A stretch of DNA of 64,000 nt. Origin: JBBDIK01 sp040880465. Lineage in GTDB: Bacteria > Actinomycetota > UBA4738 > JBBDHU01. This document shows positions 29,147 through 39,150 of the stretch, one piece after another. The position numbers were made by a program, and so were the translations under genes. The DNA lies in NCBI GenBank assembly GCA_040880465.1, contig JBBDIK010000014.1, positions 21,083 through 85,082 on the forward strand. The letters run 5' to 3'. Every line of letters begins with the position of its first letter. Position 1 is the stretch's first letter. The notes under the pieces were generated by a model. That model made no database searches. It was not told the DNA's origin and saw only the letters and a list, made by a program, of their open reading frames with translations.

Positions 29147-30451
29147 ATGCAGACCACACTGGAAGAGACCGGGAAACACTCGGTCAAGCTCACCATCGAG
29201 GTCCCTCCGGAGGAGTTCGCGAAGGACCTGGACGCCGCGTATCGGAAGGTGTCGCGCTCTGTCAGCATCCCCGGGTTCCGTAAGGGCAAGGTCCCGCGAA
29301 CGATCATCGACGCGCAGGTCGGCCAGGACGCGGTCCTGGAGGAGTTCGTCCGCGACAGTCTCTACGGCTACTACCTGGAGGCGGTGCGCGAACACGATCT
29401 CGCGCCCGTCTCCGACCCCGACATCGATCTCGACGACGTCGACGAGGCCAAACCGCTGAAGTTCACCGCGGCGCTGGAGGTTCGCCCGCGGTTGGAACTT
29501 GCCGAGGCCGACTACAAGGGCCTGAAGGTCGAGAAGCCGGGTGCCGAGGTCCCCGACGAGGAGATCGCGGAGAACCTCGACCGGCTGCGCGAGCGTTTCG
29601 CGGAGCTGGAGGTGGTCGAACGCCCGGCGACGGACGGGGATTACGTCGTCGTGGACCTGCGAGCGACCGTGAATGACGAGGAGGTCGCGGAAGCCACCCG
29701 CCCCGACGCCCTGTACGAGGTCGGCAGCGGCCTGTTCACCCCGAAGCTGGACGAGGAGCTGACCGGCAAGCGCAAGGGCGACATCCTCAAGTACAACGAC
29801 GTGCTCCCTGAGGAGCTGGGGGAGCGCGGCGGCCAGGAGGTTTCGTTCACGGTGCTGCTGAAAGAGGTGAAGGGTAAGAAGCTGCCCGAGGCGGACGACG
29901 AGTTCGCCAAGCTGGCGTCGGAGTTCGACACTCTCGATGAGCTGAAGGTAGATCTGCGGACCCGGCTCGAGGAGATGAAGGAACGCGAGGCGACCCAGGC
30001 GCTGCGCGACCGCGTCCTGGCAGGGATGATCGACAAGACGGAGGTCGACCTTCCCGACACGTTGATCGAGCACGAGACCGAGCACCGCGTCGAGAACGCG
30101 CGCGAACGCGCAGAGCGCGCCGGCATCACGCTGGAACAGATGCTCGAGATGCAGGGCTGGGACGAGGCGCGACTCCGCAGCGACGCGCAGGACCACGCGA
30201 TCCGCGCCATCAAGGCCGACCTCGTGCTCGAGGCTATCGCTCGCACGGAGGAGTTCGAGGTCACGCCCGAGGAGATCGCGACCGAGATCAACGCGCTCGC
30301 CCAGCTCTCCGGGCAGGACGCGAAGACCCTGGCCAAGCGATTGAACGGAACCGGGCAGGTCACATCCATAGCCGGTGATATCATCCGTTCGAAGGCACTC
30401 GATCTGCTGATCGAGCATGCCGATGTCGTCCCGGAGGAATCGAAATCATGA
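29147..30451 (+). CDS. tig: Trigger factor
   Basis: Ribosome-bound chaperone and peptidyl-prolyl isomerase. 434 residues: an N-terminal ribosome-binding domain with the signature SIPGFRKGKVPRTII (the family G-F-R-x-G-K-x-P motif), a PPIase (FKBP-like) domain at about 150-245 (DGDYVVVDLRA, FTPKLDEELTGK) and a helical C-terminal substrate-binding arm. It is translationally coupled to clpP by an ATGA overlap, a classic tig-clpP-clpX order that links folding and degradation. Confidence 0.96.
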   Translation: MQTTLEETGKHSVKLTIEVPPEEFAKDLDAAYRKVSRSVSIPGFRKGKVPRTIIDAQVGQDAVLEEFVRDSLYGYYLEAVREHDLAPVSDPDIDLDDVDEAKPLKFTAALEVRPRLELAEADYKGLKVEKPGAEVPDEEIAENLDRLRERFAELEVVERPATDGDYVVVDLRATVNDEEVAEATRPDALYEVGSGLFTPKLDEELTGKRKGDILKYNDVLPEELGERGGQEVSFTVLLKEVKGKKLPEADDEFAKLASEFDTLDELKVDLRTRLEEMKEREATQALRDRVLAGMIDKTEVDLPDTLIEHETEHRVENARERAERAGITLEQMLEMQGWDEARLRSDAQDHAIRAIKADLVLEAIARTEEFEVTPEEIATEINALAQLSGQDAKTLAKRLNGTGQVTSIAGDIIRSKALDLLIEHADVVPEESKS

Positions 30452-31077
30452 CGGACTTCTCGAACTACCTCGTCCCCGTCGTCGTCGAGCAGACCAACCG
30501 CGGGGAACGTTCGTTCGACATCTACTCGCGGTTGCTGAAGGAGCGCATCGTCTTCCTCGGCACCCCGATCGACGACGCCGTCGCGAACCTGACGATGGCA
30601 CAGCTCATCCATCTGGAGAGTGAAGACCCGGAGAAGGACATCAACCTGTACATCAACTCGCCGGGCGGATCGATCTCTGCGCTGTTCGCGGTCTACGACA
30701 CGATGCAGTACATCAAGCCCGATGTCGGCACCATCGTGATGGGCCAGGCCGCGTCGGCCGCTGCGGTGCTGCTGGCGTCCGGAGCGAAGGGCAAGCGCTA
30801 CGCATTGCCGCACTCGCGTGTGCTGATCCACCAGCCACACGGCGGAGCCGAAGGCCAGGCCGTCGACATCGAGATCCAGGCGCGTGAGATCCTGCGCTAC
30901 CGCAAGTTGCTGGACGAGCTGATCGCCGAGCACACGGGTCAGACGTTCGAGAAGATCTCCAAGGACACCGACCGCGACTTCATCATGACCGCACAGGAGG
31001 CCAAGGAGTACGGCATCGTCGACGACGTGATCACCACGCGGACGGTACCGCCCGAATTGGCTAGCGCAACCGGCTAA
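30448..31077 (+). CDS. clpP: ATP-dependent Clp protease proteolytic subunit
   Basis: Serine protease subunit that forms a 14-mer barrel and works with ClpX/ClpC. The 209 residues carry the INSPGGSI oxyanion segment, catalytic Ser in MGQAASAAAVLL (about residue 103), catalytic His in LPHSRVLIHQPHGG (about 128) and the downstream Asp in DRDFIMTAQEA. Many actinobacteria have two adjacent clpP genes between tig and clpX; here there is only one. Confidence 0.96.
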   Translation: MTDFSNYLVPVVVEQTNRGERSFDIYSRLLKERIVFLGTPIDDAVANLTMAQLIHLESEDPEKDINLYINSPGGSISALFAVYDTMQYIKPDVGTIVMGQAASAAAVLLASGAKGKRYALPHSRVLIHQPHGGAEGQAVDIEIQAREILRYRKLLDELIAEHTGQTFEKISKDTDRDFIMTAQEAKEYGIVDDVITTRTVPPELASATG

Positions 31078-31138
31078 CCGACGTAAGATATGGGTCTGAG
31101 CCGGGGCGCCGCTCCCGGCACGCACAGGCAGGGGGCTG

Positions 31139-32407
<1,269 letters not shown>

Positions 32408-32462
32408 CAAGACCACGACATCCAGTGGCTGCGCCGCCTCGCTGATATCCCTGCAACGAGAG

Positions 32463-32786
32463 CTAGCCCGGGATGCCGAGGGCGTAGCGAAGCGCCTCGT
32501 TCAGTTCAGAGATCTTCCTGCCGACTAGGCGACCGACCGGCTGAGCGTCGAGCGACGCTCTCGGGATCGTGAGGAGGTTGTCGCAGTTGACGATGGAGGG
32601 TCGGGGGAGTCCCTCCTGGGAACCGACGGGAACCACGGAGTCGTTGTTCCGGATCGTGGTCGTGATGTGTGCAACGGTGATCGATCCTAGGAATCGAAGA
32701 GCGCTTGCGCGCGTCACCACAACGACTGGGCGTCGGCCCGAGGCGGGGCCGGTGTCGGCCCAGTAGATCTCACCTCTCGTCACCAT
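32463..32786 (-). CDS. mazF: MazF/PemK-type mRNA interferase toxin
   Basis: A roughly 107-residue type II toxin. The opening TRGEIYWADTGPASGRRPVV, the SITVAHITTTIRN strand, NCDNLLTIPRASL and terminal ISELNEALRYALGI are the MazF/PemK layout, an SH3-like barrel RNase that cleaves single-stranded mRNA. Starts at ATG 32786 and GTG 32783 are both possible (the GTG gives a GTGA overlap with the antitoxin stop). It is downstream of the RHH antitoxin, in the usual antitoxin-first order. Confidence 0.88.
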   Translation of the reverse strand: MVTRGEIYWADTGPASGRRPVVVVTRASALRFLGSITVAHITTTIRNNDSVVPVGSQEGLPRPSIVNCDNLLTIPRASLDAQPVGRLVGRKISELNEALRYALGIPG

Positions 32787-33034
32787 TCGGGCCACGTCTC
32801 CGCTGCGATCCGGAGGGCTGCCTGTGCCCAGGCCCGCTCCTCATCCGTCTCGGGGACGTCGCGGTAGCTCTGTTCGTGGCGGCGGTCCTTCTCGAGTTCA
32901 TCGAGGGCTTTGAGGATGGTCTCGGCGCCGCGGCGGATCAGTTCACTGCGGCTGACCCCGAGCCGCTGCGCTTCCCGGTCCAGGGCAGCCACCATCGCGT
33001 CGTCGAGCTGCACGAGGACCTGCTTCCTGGCCAC
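32780..33034 (-). CDS. Ribbon-helix-helix antitoxin (CopG/MetJ-type)
   Basis: An 84-residue protein with an N-terminal ribbon (RKQVLVQLDDAMVAALDREA) and helix-turn-helix-like GVSRSELIRRGAETIL, i.e. a CopG/Arc-type DNA-binding domain, then an acidic tail (RDVPETDEERAW) of the sort that blocks the toxin. I place the start at GTG 33034: a TATGCT box then sits at -12 to -7, as expected for a leaderless actinobacterial transcript, and an 18-base palindrome overlaps it. An ATG at 33073 would put the palindrome inside the coding sequence. Confidence 0.85.
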   Translation of the reverse strand: MARKQVLVQLDDAMVAALDREAQRLGVSRSELIRRGAETILKALDELEKDRRHEQSYRDVPETDEERAWAQAALRIAAETWPEW

Positions 33035-33042
33035 GGAAGCAG

Positions 33043-33060
33043 CATATGACGAATCATATG
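33043..33060 (-). promoter_or_regulatory. Palindromic operator overlapping the toxin-antitoxin promoter
   Basis: CATATGA-TTCG-TCATATG is a perfect 7-bp inverted repeat with a four-base spacer, strikingly AT-rich for this DNA. On the minus strand its right arm runs into TATGCT, a good -10 box placed 6 bases before the antitoxin GTG. RHH antitoxins bind such palindromes to repress their own operon; autoregulation here is inference from position and symmetry. Confidence 0.65.
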
Positions 33061-33155
33061 GTCGCGTCGACATGAGCCGATCCCACGCCGCGCCTCTGAC
33101 GCTTGGCGCCCTCGTGCGTATCCTGCGCGGACCCGCCGATAGACTCCATGCCCAC

Positions 33156-35765
33156 ATGGTCGAGGAGATGCCGTCCCAGTACGATCCGGCCGCCGCGCAG
33201 GCGCGCTGGTATCCCCAGTGGGTCGAGCGTGGCTACTTCGGGGCCGACGCCGGCTCCGACAAGCCCCCATTCTGCATCGTCCTCCCACCGCCGAACATCA
33301 CCGGGCGCTTGCACATGGGTCACGCGCTCAACCACACGATCCAGGACATCCTGATCCGCCGCAAGCGGATGCAAGGCTACGAAGCGCTGTGGGTCCCGGG
33401 CACCGACCACGCCGGGATCGCAACCCAGGTCGTGGTCGAACGCGCGCTCCGCGAGGAAGGCATCGACCGCCGCGAGATGGGCCGTGAGGCGTTCGTCGAA
33501 CGCGTCTGGGCGTGGAAGGAGCGGTTCGGCGGCGAGATCGTCGAGCAGGTCAAGGCGCTCGGCGCATCCTGCGACTGGTCGCGCGAGCGCTTCACGATGG
33601 ACGAGGGACTCTCGCAGGCCGTGCGGGTCGCGTTCGTGCGGCTCTACGAGGCCGGACTCATCTACCGGGGCGAGCGGCTCGTCAACTGGTGCCCGACCGA
33701 TCACACCGGACTCTCCGACTCGGAGGTCGAACACGAGGACGTTGACGGTGAGCTCGTGACCTTCAAGTACCCGCTCGCCGACGGGAGCGGCGACATCGAG
33801 GTCGCCACGACGCGCCTCGAGACCATGCTCGGCGACACCGGCATCGCGGTGAACCCGAAGGACGAACGCTACGCGAGCTGGGTCGGCAAGACGGTGCGCC
33901 ACCCGTTCGACGATCGCGAGATCCCGATCGTGGCCGACGAAAGCGTCGACATGGAGTTCGGGACCGGCGCCGTCAAGGTCACACCCGCGCACGATCCGAA
34001 CGACTGGGAGATCGCCGAACGCACGGGCCTTCCACATATCAATATCTTCGATGCGAACGCCACGCTGAACGACGAGGTGCCGCAGGAGTTCAGCGGGCTC
34101 GAACGCTACGTGGCCCGCGAACGCGTTCGCGAGGCGCTGGCAGAGAAGGGACTGATCGTCGCCGAGGAGCGCCCGTACCGCCACGCGGTCGGTCATTGTT
34201 ACCGATGCAGGTCCGAGGTCGAACCGTGGATCGCCGGCAAGCAGTGGTTCGTGGCGGTGGACGAACTCAAGGGGCCCGCGCGCGAGGCGGTCAAGGACGG
34301 GCGCATCCGCTTCACGCCACCGCGGTGGGCGAGGGCCTACGACACGTGGATGGAAGGGCTCCGCGATTGGAACATCTCGCGCCAGCTCTGGTGGGGGCAC
34401 CGGATCCCCGTCTGGTACTGCCCGGAGCAGCACGAGACCCCCGCGACGCAGGACCCGACGGCCTGCGCAGAGTGCGGGAGCACCGACATCGTCCAGGACG
34501 AGGACGTGCTGGACACCTGGTTCTCCTCGCAGCTCTGGCCGTTCTCGACGCTCGGGTGGCCCGAGGCGACGCAGGACCTCAAGAGCTTCTACCCGACCTC
34601 GGTGATGGTGACCGCCTACGACATCATCTATCTCTGGGTCGCTCGCATGATCATGTCGGGGTTGTTCCTGGTCGACGGCGACGAGACGCGGACCGGCGAC
34701 ACCATCCCCTTCGAACAGGTCGTGATCCACGGGATCGTGCGCGACGAGCACGGCCGCAAGATGAGCAAGTCCCTCGGCAACGTCATCGACCCGTTGGACA
34801 TGATCGAACGATATGGGGCCGACGCGCTGCGGTTCTCGCTGGCGAGGATGGCCTCGCCCGATCAGCAGAACCTGCCGCAGTCCGAAGCCTCCATCGAGGC
34901 CGGGCGCAACTTCGCGAACAAGCTCTGGAACGCGGCGCGACTGGTGCTCCGCAGCGGGGGGGTGCCCGAGTTGCCGCCGGCGGAGCACCGGTCGGTGCTC
35001 GAGCGCTGGCTCCTCTCGCGACATCAAGCGTGCGTCGATGCGGTGAACGATGCCCTGGACGCCGACGAGTACGCCGAGGCCTCGCAGGCCCTCTACCGGT
35101 TCGTCTGGTCGGAGTTCTGCGACTGGGGTCTTGAGCTGGCCAAGGGCCGTCTCTACGAAGGGACCGACGAAGAGAAGGCCGCGACGGCGAACACGTTCGC
35201 GTGGGCGTTGGAGCGGACGCTGCGGCTGCTCCATCCCGTCATGCCGTTCGTGACCGAGGAGATCTGGCAGCGGTTCGGGCGTGGCGACTCGATCGTCGTG
35301 GCGGCATGGCCGGAGTCGGCGCCCGAGCTTGCCGACGAGGACGCGGAACGCGAGTTCGGCGCCGTGCAGGACATCGTGACCGACATCCGCCAGCTCCAGG
35401 CCGGTATCCCCACGGAGCTATCCAAGAACGTGACCCTCGCCGAGGATCTGCGTCCCGCGGCCGAGCCGTGGCTTTCCGAAGTGCAGCGCCTGACCGGGGC
35501 TGAGGTCGCGTTCGCCCAGCTCGAAGGTGTTCGGGTGGACGTTCGCATCTCGGACGGGACCGACGTCGGGCCCATCCTGCGACGCCTCGAGAAGAAGCTC
35601 GCCGAGGTCGACGGCAAGCTCGGCAGGAAACGAGCCAAGCTCGCGAACGAGGGGTTCCTGGCGAAAGCCCTACCCGAGGTGATCGCGAAGGAGCAGCGGT
35701 CGGTGGACGAACTGGACGAGGAGGCCGGGCGGATCCGGGCGCAGCTCGGGAGGCTCGGCGGGTAG
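33156..35765 (+). CDS. valS: Valyl-tRNA synthetase
   Basis: Class I synthetase that charges tRNA-Val. 869 residues. The HIGH-type motif is PPPNITGRLHMGHALN (about 44-59), the KMSKS loop is GRKMSKSLGN, an editing domain lies between (DTGIAVNPKDERY onward), and a C-terminal coiled coil (LEKKLAEVDGKLGRKRAKL) is present as in bacterial ValRS. A cysteine pair motif CAECGSTD is in the connective region. The ATG at 33156 is chosen; MPSQYDP five codons in is an alternative. Confidence 0.95.
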   Translation: MVEEMPSQYDPAAAQARWYPQWVERGYFGADAGSDKPPFCIVLPPPNITGRLHMGHALNHTIQDILIRRKRMQGYEALWVPGTDHAGIATQVVVERALREEGIDRREMGREAFVERVWAWKERFGGEIVEQVKALGASCDWSRERFTMDEGLSQAVRVAFVRLYEAGLIYRGERLVNWCPTDHTGLSDSEVEHEDVDGELVTFKYPLADGSGDIEVATTRLETMLGDTGIAVNPKDERYASWVGKTVRHPFDDREIPIVADESVDMEFGTGAVKVTPAHDPNDWEIAERTGLPHINIFDANATLNDEVPQEFSGLERYVARERVREALAEKGLIVAEERPYRHAVGHCYRCRSEVEPWIAGKQWFVAVDELKGPAREAVKDGRIRFTPPRWARAYDTWMEGLRDWNISRQLWWGHRIPVWYCPEQHETPATQDPTACAECGSTDIVQDEDVLDTWFSSQLWPFSTLGWPEATQDLKSFYPTSVMVTAYDIIYLWVARMIMSGLFLVDGDETRTGDTIPFEQVVIHGIVRDEHGRKMSKSLGNVIDPLDMIERYGADALRFSLARMASPDQQNLPQSEASIEAGRNFANKLWNAARLVLRSGGVPELPPAEHRSVLERWLLSRHQACVDAVNDALDADEYAEASQALYRFVWSEFCDWGLELAKGRLYEGTDEEKAATANTFAWALERTLRLLHPVMPFVTEEIWQRFGRGDSIVVAAWPESAPELADEDAEREFGAVQDIVTDIRQLQAGIPTELSKNVTLAEDLRPAAEPWLSEVQRLTGAEVAFAQLEGVRVDVRISDGTDVGPILRRLEKKLAEVDGKLGRKRAKLANEGFLAKALPEVIAKEQRSVDELDEEAGRIRAQLGRLGG

Positions 35766-37046
35766 ATGAACTTCGCGGAGGCGGTCGCCGAGCTGGACTC
35801 GCGCCACGCCGACCGGATCGTTCCCGACCTGGACCGCATCACCAAGCTGATGGAGGTGCTCGACGAGCCGCAGCTCACCTACCCGACGATCCACGTCACC
35901 GGGACGAACGGCAAGACGACGACCTCTCGGCTCGCCACATCGCTCGCGTGCGCGCACAACCTGACGACCGGTCTCTACACCTCGCCCCACCTGGTGTCGG
36001 TCACCGAGCGGATCTCGGCCTGCGGCGAGCCCATCCCGCCGATCGAGTTCGCCCAGGACTACGCGCGGCTGCACCCGTTCCTGCAGGCGGTCGACGCGAT
36101 CTCGGAGGAGACCGTCAGTTACTTCGAGGTGCTCACCGCGCTCGCGTTCCTCTGGTTCGCGGACAAGCCGGTCGGCCTTGCGGTCGTCGAGGTGGGCATG
36201 GGGGGCCGCTGGGACGCGACGAACGTCGTCGCGGGTGACGTGGCCATCATCACGCCGATCGCGCTGGATCATCCGGAACTCGGCCCGACGATCGCCGACA
36301 AGGCGGGGGAGAAGGGCGACATCATCAAGGAGGGCAAGGTCGCGGTGGTTCGGGAACAGCCGCCCGAAGCCCTCGCGATCATCCAAGCCAGGGCGGAGGC
36401 GGTCGGTGCGACGCTCCTGCTGGAGGACCGGGATTTCGGCATCGAGGACCGCGTTCGGGCGGTCGGTGGGCAGGTGATCAGCGTCCGCGGACTTCACGCG
36501 ACCTACGAGGACGTGATGCTGACCCTGTGGGGTCCGCACGCCGCGCACAACGCCGCCGCCGCGATCGTTGCCTTGGAGGCCCAGTTCGGCCGCGCCCTTG
36601 ACGAAGACGCACTCCGCGAGTCGTTCGGCTCGACGACATCCCCGGGGAGGATGGAGGTGGTCGGGCGTCACCCGCTGGTGATGTTCGACGGGGCGCACAA
36701 TCCCGCCGGGGCAGCTGCACTGGCCGATGCCCTCGAGGACTCGTTCACTTGGGAGCGGCTGATCCTGGTGACGGCGGTGTCGGGGGACAAGGATCTCGAC
36801 GGGTTGATGGCGCCGCTTGCGTCCCTGGCCGGGACTGCCATCGCGACGACCTACTCGGGTGGCCGCGCCGCGGACCCGGAACGCGTCGCCGAGGCATGTC
36901 GTGGTGCTGGGATCTTGGACGTCGAGACGGCTCCGTCGGTCGAGGCGGCGATGGATCGCGCGCGTTCGCTCGCGGGGGAGGGCGACCTTATCCTGGTCAC
37001 GGGCTCCCTCTATACTGTCGCGGACGCGCGCCTGGCGCTCGGCTGA
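35766..37046 (+). CDS. folC: Folylpolyglutamate synthase / dihydrofolate synthase
   Basis: Adds glutamate to folates (and, in bifunctional forms, to dihydropteroate). 426 residues, Mur-ligase-like. The P loop VTGTNGKTTTSR is at about 44-55, followed by the family block GLYTSPHLVSVTERI (folate loop), EVGMGGRWDATNV and the C-terminal FDGAHNPAGAAAL. The start codon lies directly after the valS stop, so the two are coupled, as in many actinobacteria. Confidence 0.94.
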   Translation: MNFAEAVAELDSRHADRIVPDLDRITKLMEVLDEPQLTYPTIHVTGTNGKTTTSRLATSLACAHNLTTGLYTSPHLVSVTERISACGEPIPPIEFAQDYARLHPFLQAVDAISEETVSYFEVLTALAFLWFADKPVGLAVVEVGMGGRWDATNVVAGDVAIITPIALDHPELGPTIADKAGEKGDIIKEGKVAVVREQPPEALAIIQARAEAVGATLLLEDRDFGIEDRVRAVGGQVISVRGLHATYEDVMLTLWGPHAAHNAAAAIVALEAQFGRALDEDALRESFGSTTSPGRMEVVGRHPLVMFDGAHNPAGAAALADALEDSFTWERLILVTAVSGDKDLDGLMAPLASLAGTAIATTYSGGRAADPERVAEACRGAGILDVETAPSVEAAMDRARSLAGEGDLILVTGSLYTVADARLALG

Positions 37047-37086
37047 CGGCCGGACGGGCGAGCACCGGAACCGAAGGAGCGAGCAC

Positions 37087-37491
37087 GTGGCCACCGAATC
37101 GACCCTCTTGATCGTCAAGCCTGACGGCGTCGGCCGTGGACTCGTCGGCGAGGTGCTCGGCCGCGTCGAGGCGAAGGGTCTCGTCATCGAGGAGATGGAC
37201 CTGAGGGTGATCCCGCGCTCGGTCGCCGAGGAGCACTACGGCGAGCACCGGGACAAGCCCTTCTTCGGCGAGCTGGTCGAGTTCATCACGAGCGGTCCCG
37301 TGGTCGTCGCCAAGATCACCGGTGAGGATGCCATCACCTGTTGGCGCACCGTGATGGGGCCGACGAACCCGGTGGATGCCCCGCCCGGGTCGATCCGCGG
37401 CGACTTCGCCACGCTCATCGGCGAGAACATCGTGCACGGCAGCGACTCGCCTGAGTCCGCTGAACGCGAACTCAAGCTCTTCTTCGGGTAA
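37087..37491 (+). CDS. ndk: Nucleoside diphosphate kinase
   Basis: Balances nucleoside triphosphate pools by a ping-pong phosphate transfer through a histidine. 134 residues. TLLIVKPDGVGRGLVGEV opens the fold, the active-site His is in ENIVHGSDSPESAERE (about residue 117), and RTVMGPTNP and GSIRGDFA form the nucleotide site. GTG 37087 has AAGGAG 14-8 bases upstream. Follows folC as in streptomycetes and mycobacteria. Confidence 0.96.
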   Translation: MATESTLLIVKPDGVGRGLVGEVLGRVEAKGLVIEEMDLRVIPRSVAEEHYGEHRDKPFFGELVEFITSGPVVVAKITGEDAITCWRTVMGPTNPVDAPPGSIRGDFATLIGENIVHGSDSPESAERELKLFFG

Positions 37492-37521
37492 CGCGCGGGT
37501 CCCGGTGACGCGAGGACTGGG

Positions 37522-39150
37522 ATGAGCTACGACGACGCATTCGGTCTCATCGCCGAGCACATCGAACGAAGCATGGAGGCGTGGGGACCGCCGGCCGTCG
37601 CGATCGTGGTGACTGACCGCGAGCAGACCCTGTGGACCGACGCGTTCGGCTACGCGAACGTCGAGAAGCAGGTCCCGGCCACTACGCAGAGCCTGTTCCA
37701 GATCGGATCGGTGGGCAAGAGCTTCACGGCGCTGCTCCTGATGCAGGAGGTCGAGGCCGGCACCGTCGGCCTGCAGCGACCCATCAAGGACATCGTCCCG
37801 TGGTTCGAGGTGCACGAGCGCATCCGCCCCATCACCGTCGAGGACATCCTGCTGCACGCGAGCGGACTGCCGACGGGCGAGGAGGGGTTCGAACCCGGCT
37901 TGGCGGAGGCGCTCACGATGCTCGAGTTCGAACCGGGGTTCGCGCCTGGGAACGGGTTCCTCTACTCGAATCTGGGGTACAAGATCATCGGCTTCGCGCT
38001 GGAACGCCTTACCGGGCAACGGTATCCGGACCTCGTGGCGGAGCGGATCTTCGCCCCCCTGAGGATGGCCTCGAGCTTCGGTGAGATCACGCAGGCCCTG
38101 CGCCCCGTCACCGCGATCGGGTACCGCAGCATCTTCACGGACCGGCCCGCGCAGGCGTCGCACCCGTGGATGGAGGTCCCGTTCCCGGAGTCCGCGACCG
38201 CGGACGGGTGCATCAGTTCCACGATCGAGGACATGGCCCGGTACGTGCGGGTGTTCGCGAACAACGGCGCCTATCCCGACGGGCAGATCATCTCGCCCGC
38301 CAGCTTCGAGATCATGACGCGGGGCCAGAACACCGACCCCGAGACCGGCGACAAGCTCGGGTTCGGCATCTGGACGACCGAGCGGCTCGGGCGTCCGATC
38401 CTCGAGCACACCGGCGGGATGATCGCGCACCGGACCCATATGGCGATCGATCCGGAAACCGGGATCGGTCTCGTGATGCTCGGTAGCGGCGCGGAGGTAC
38501 ATCGCCTGGCCGAGTACGCGCTCCAGGTCCTGGGCGATGTGGCGACCGCCAGCCCGCTTCGCGCGATCCCGGGCGTGGACGCGCGCGAGATCCCGAAGGC
38601 CGAGGATTTCCGAGGCCGCTGGCGCGGCGGGCAGCGCGAGCTGACCCTGACCCCCGAAGGCGTCGGGCTGATCGCGGAGGCCGACGGCGAGCGCGTCGCG
38701 GCGGAACTCCGTGAGGACGACATCCTCCTGCTGCCGATGCCGGGGTGGGACCTGTTCCTGTTGCGAGCGTCCCGCGATCCGGCGACCCGACAGGTGGTCT
38801 CGCTGACGCACGGACCCGACCGGTTCTTCACGGCGGGCGCCGAGGGTTACGTGGCCGCCCCGACCCAGGCGCTGGAGCCCATGGTCGGCCACTACCGGTC
38901 CTGGAGTCCGTGGACCTTCGACGTACGCGTGTTCCAGCGCGAGGGCAAGTTGTTCATGCAGGTCATCGACGGCAGCAACGACCCGGGCGATGCTGAGTAC
39001 GAACTGGTGGAGCTTCCCGGCCAGCGGACCTTCGGCGTCGGCGCCGACGACTGGCTGCCCGACCGGATCCGCTTCGAGAGACCGATCGACGGGAAGACGC
39101 AGATCGCCTATTTCATGAACGCCGCGTATGGGCGGCTGCCCTCGCCCTAG
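37522..39150 (+). CDS. Serine hydrolase of the beta-lactamase/penicillin-binding (class C-like) family
   Basis: A 542-residue enzyme without a signal peptide. The nucleophile motif is SVGK in QIGSVGKSFTALL (about 65-68), the YxN motif is YSNLGYK (about 152-154) and the third box is HTGGM (about 295). The last ~180 residues form a separate beta-rich domain, as in esterase/D-aminopeptidase relatives (family often labelled beta-lactamase or serine hydrolase). Likely a peptidase or esterase; substrate unknown. It converges on fabF with a 4-base overlap. Confidence 0.85.
   Translation: MSYDDAFGLIAEHIERSMEAWGPPAVAIVVTDREQTLWTDAFGYANVEKQVPATTQSLFQIGSVGKSFTALLLMQEVEAGTVGLQRPIKDIVPWFEVHERIRPITVEDILLHASGLPTGEEGFEPGLAEALTMLEFEPGFAPGNGFLYSNLGYKIIGFALERLTGQRYPDLVAERIFAPLRMASSFGEITQALRPVTAIGYRSIFTDRPAQASHPWMEVPFPESATADGCISSTIEDMARYVRVFANNGAYPDGQIISPASFEIMTRGQNTDPETGDKLGFGIWTTERLGRPILEHTGGMIAHRTHMAIDPETGIGLVMLGSGAEVHRLAEYALQVLGDVATASPLRAIPGVDAREIPKAEDFRGRWRGGQRELTLTPEGVGLIAEADGERVAAELREDDILLLPMPGWDLFLLRASRDPATRQVVSLTHGPDRFFTAGAEGYVAAPTQALEPMVGHYRSWSPWTFDVRVFQREGKLFMQVIDGSNDPGDAEYELVELPGQRTFGVGADDWLPDRIRFERPIDGKTQIAYFMNAAYGRLPSP

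Noticed and set aside
28307..30418. 703-codon frame joining the HisN-like gene to sequence antisense to tig
   Set aside because: Only the part from ATG 29071 matches the phosphatase family; the rest is antisense to trigger factor.
31057..31089. Promoter for clpX (TTGGCT ... TAAGAT)
   Set aside because: The spacing is 21 bases, too long for a normal promoter, and clpX may be read from tig.
33054..35234. 726-codon open frame antisense to valS
   Set aside because: It mirrors valS codon positions in GC-rich DNA, has no family resemblance and lacks a ribosome site.
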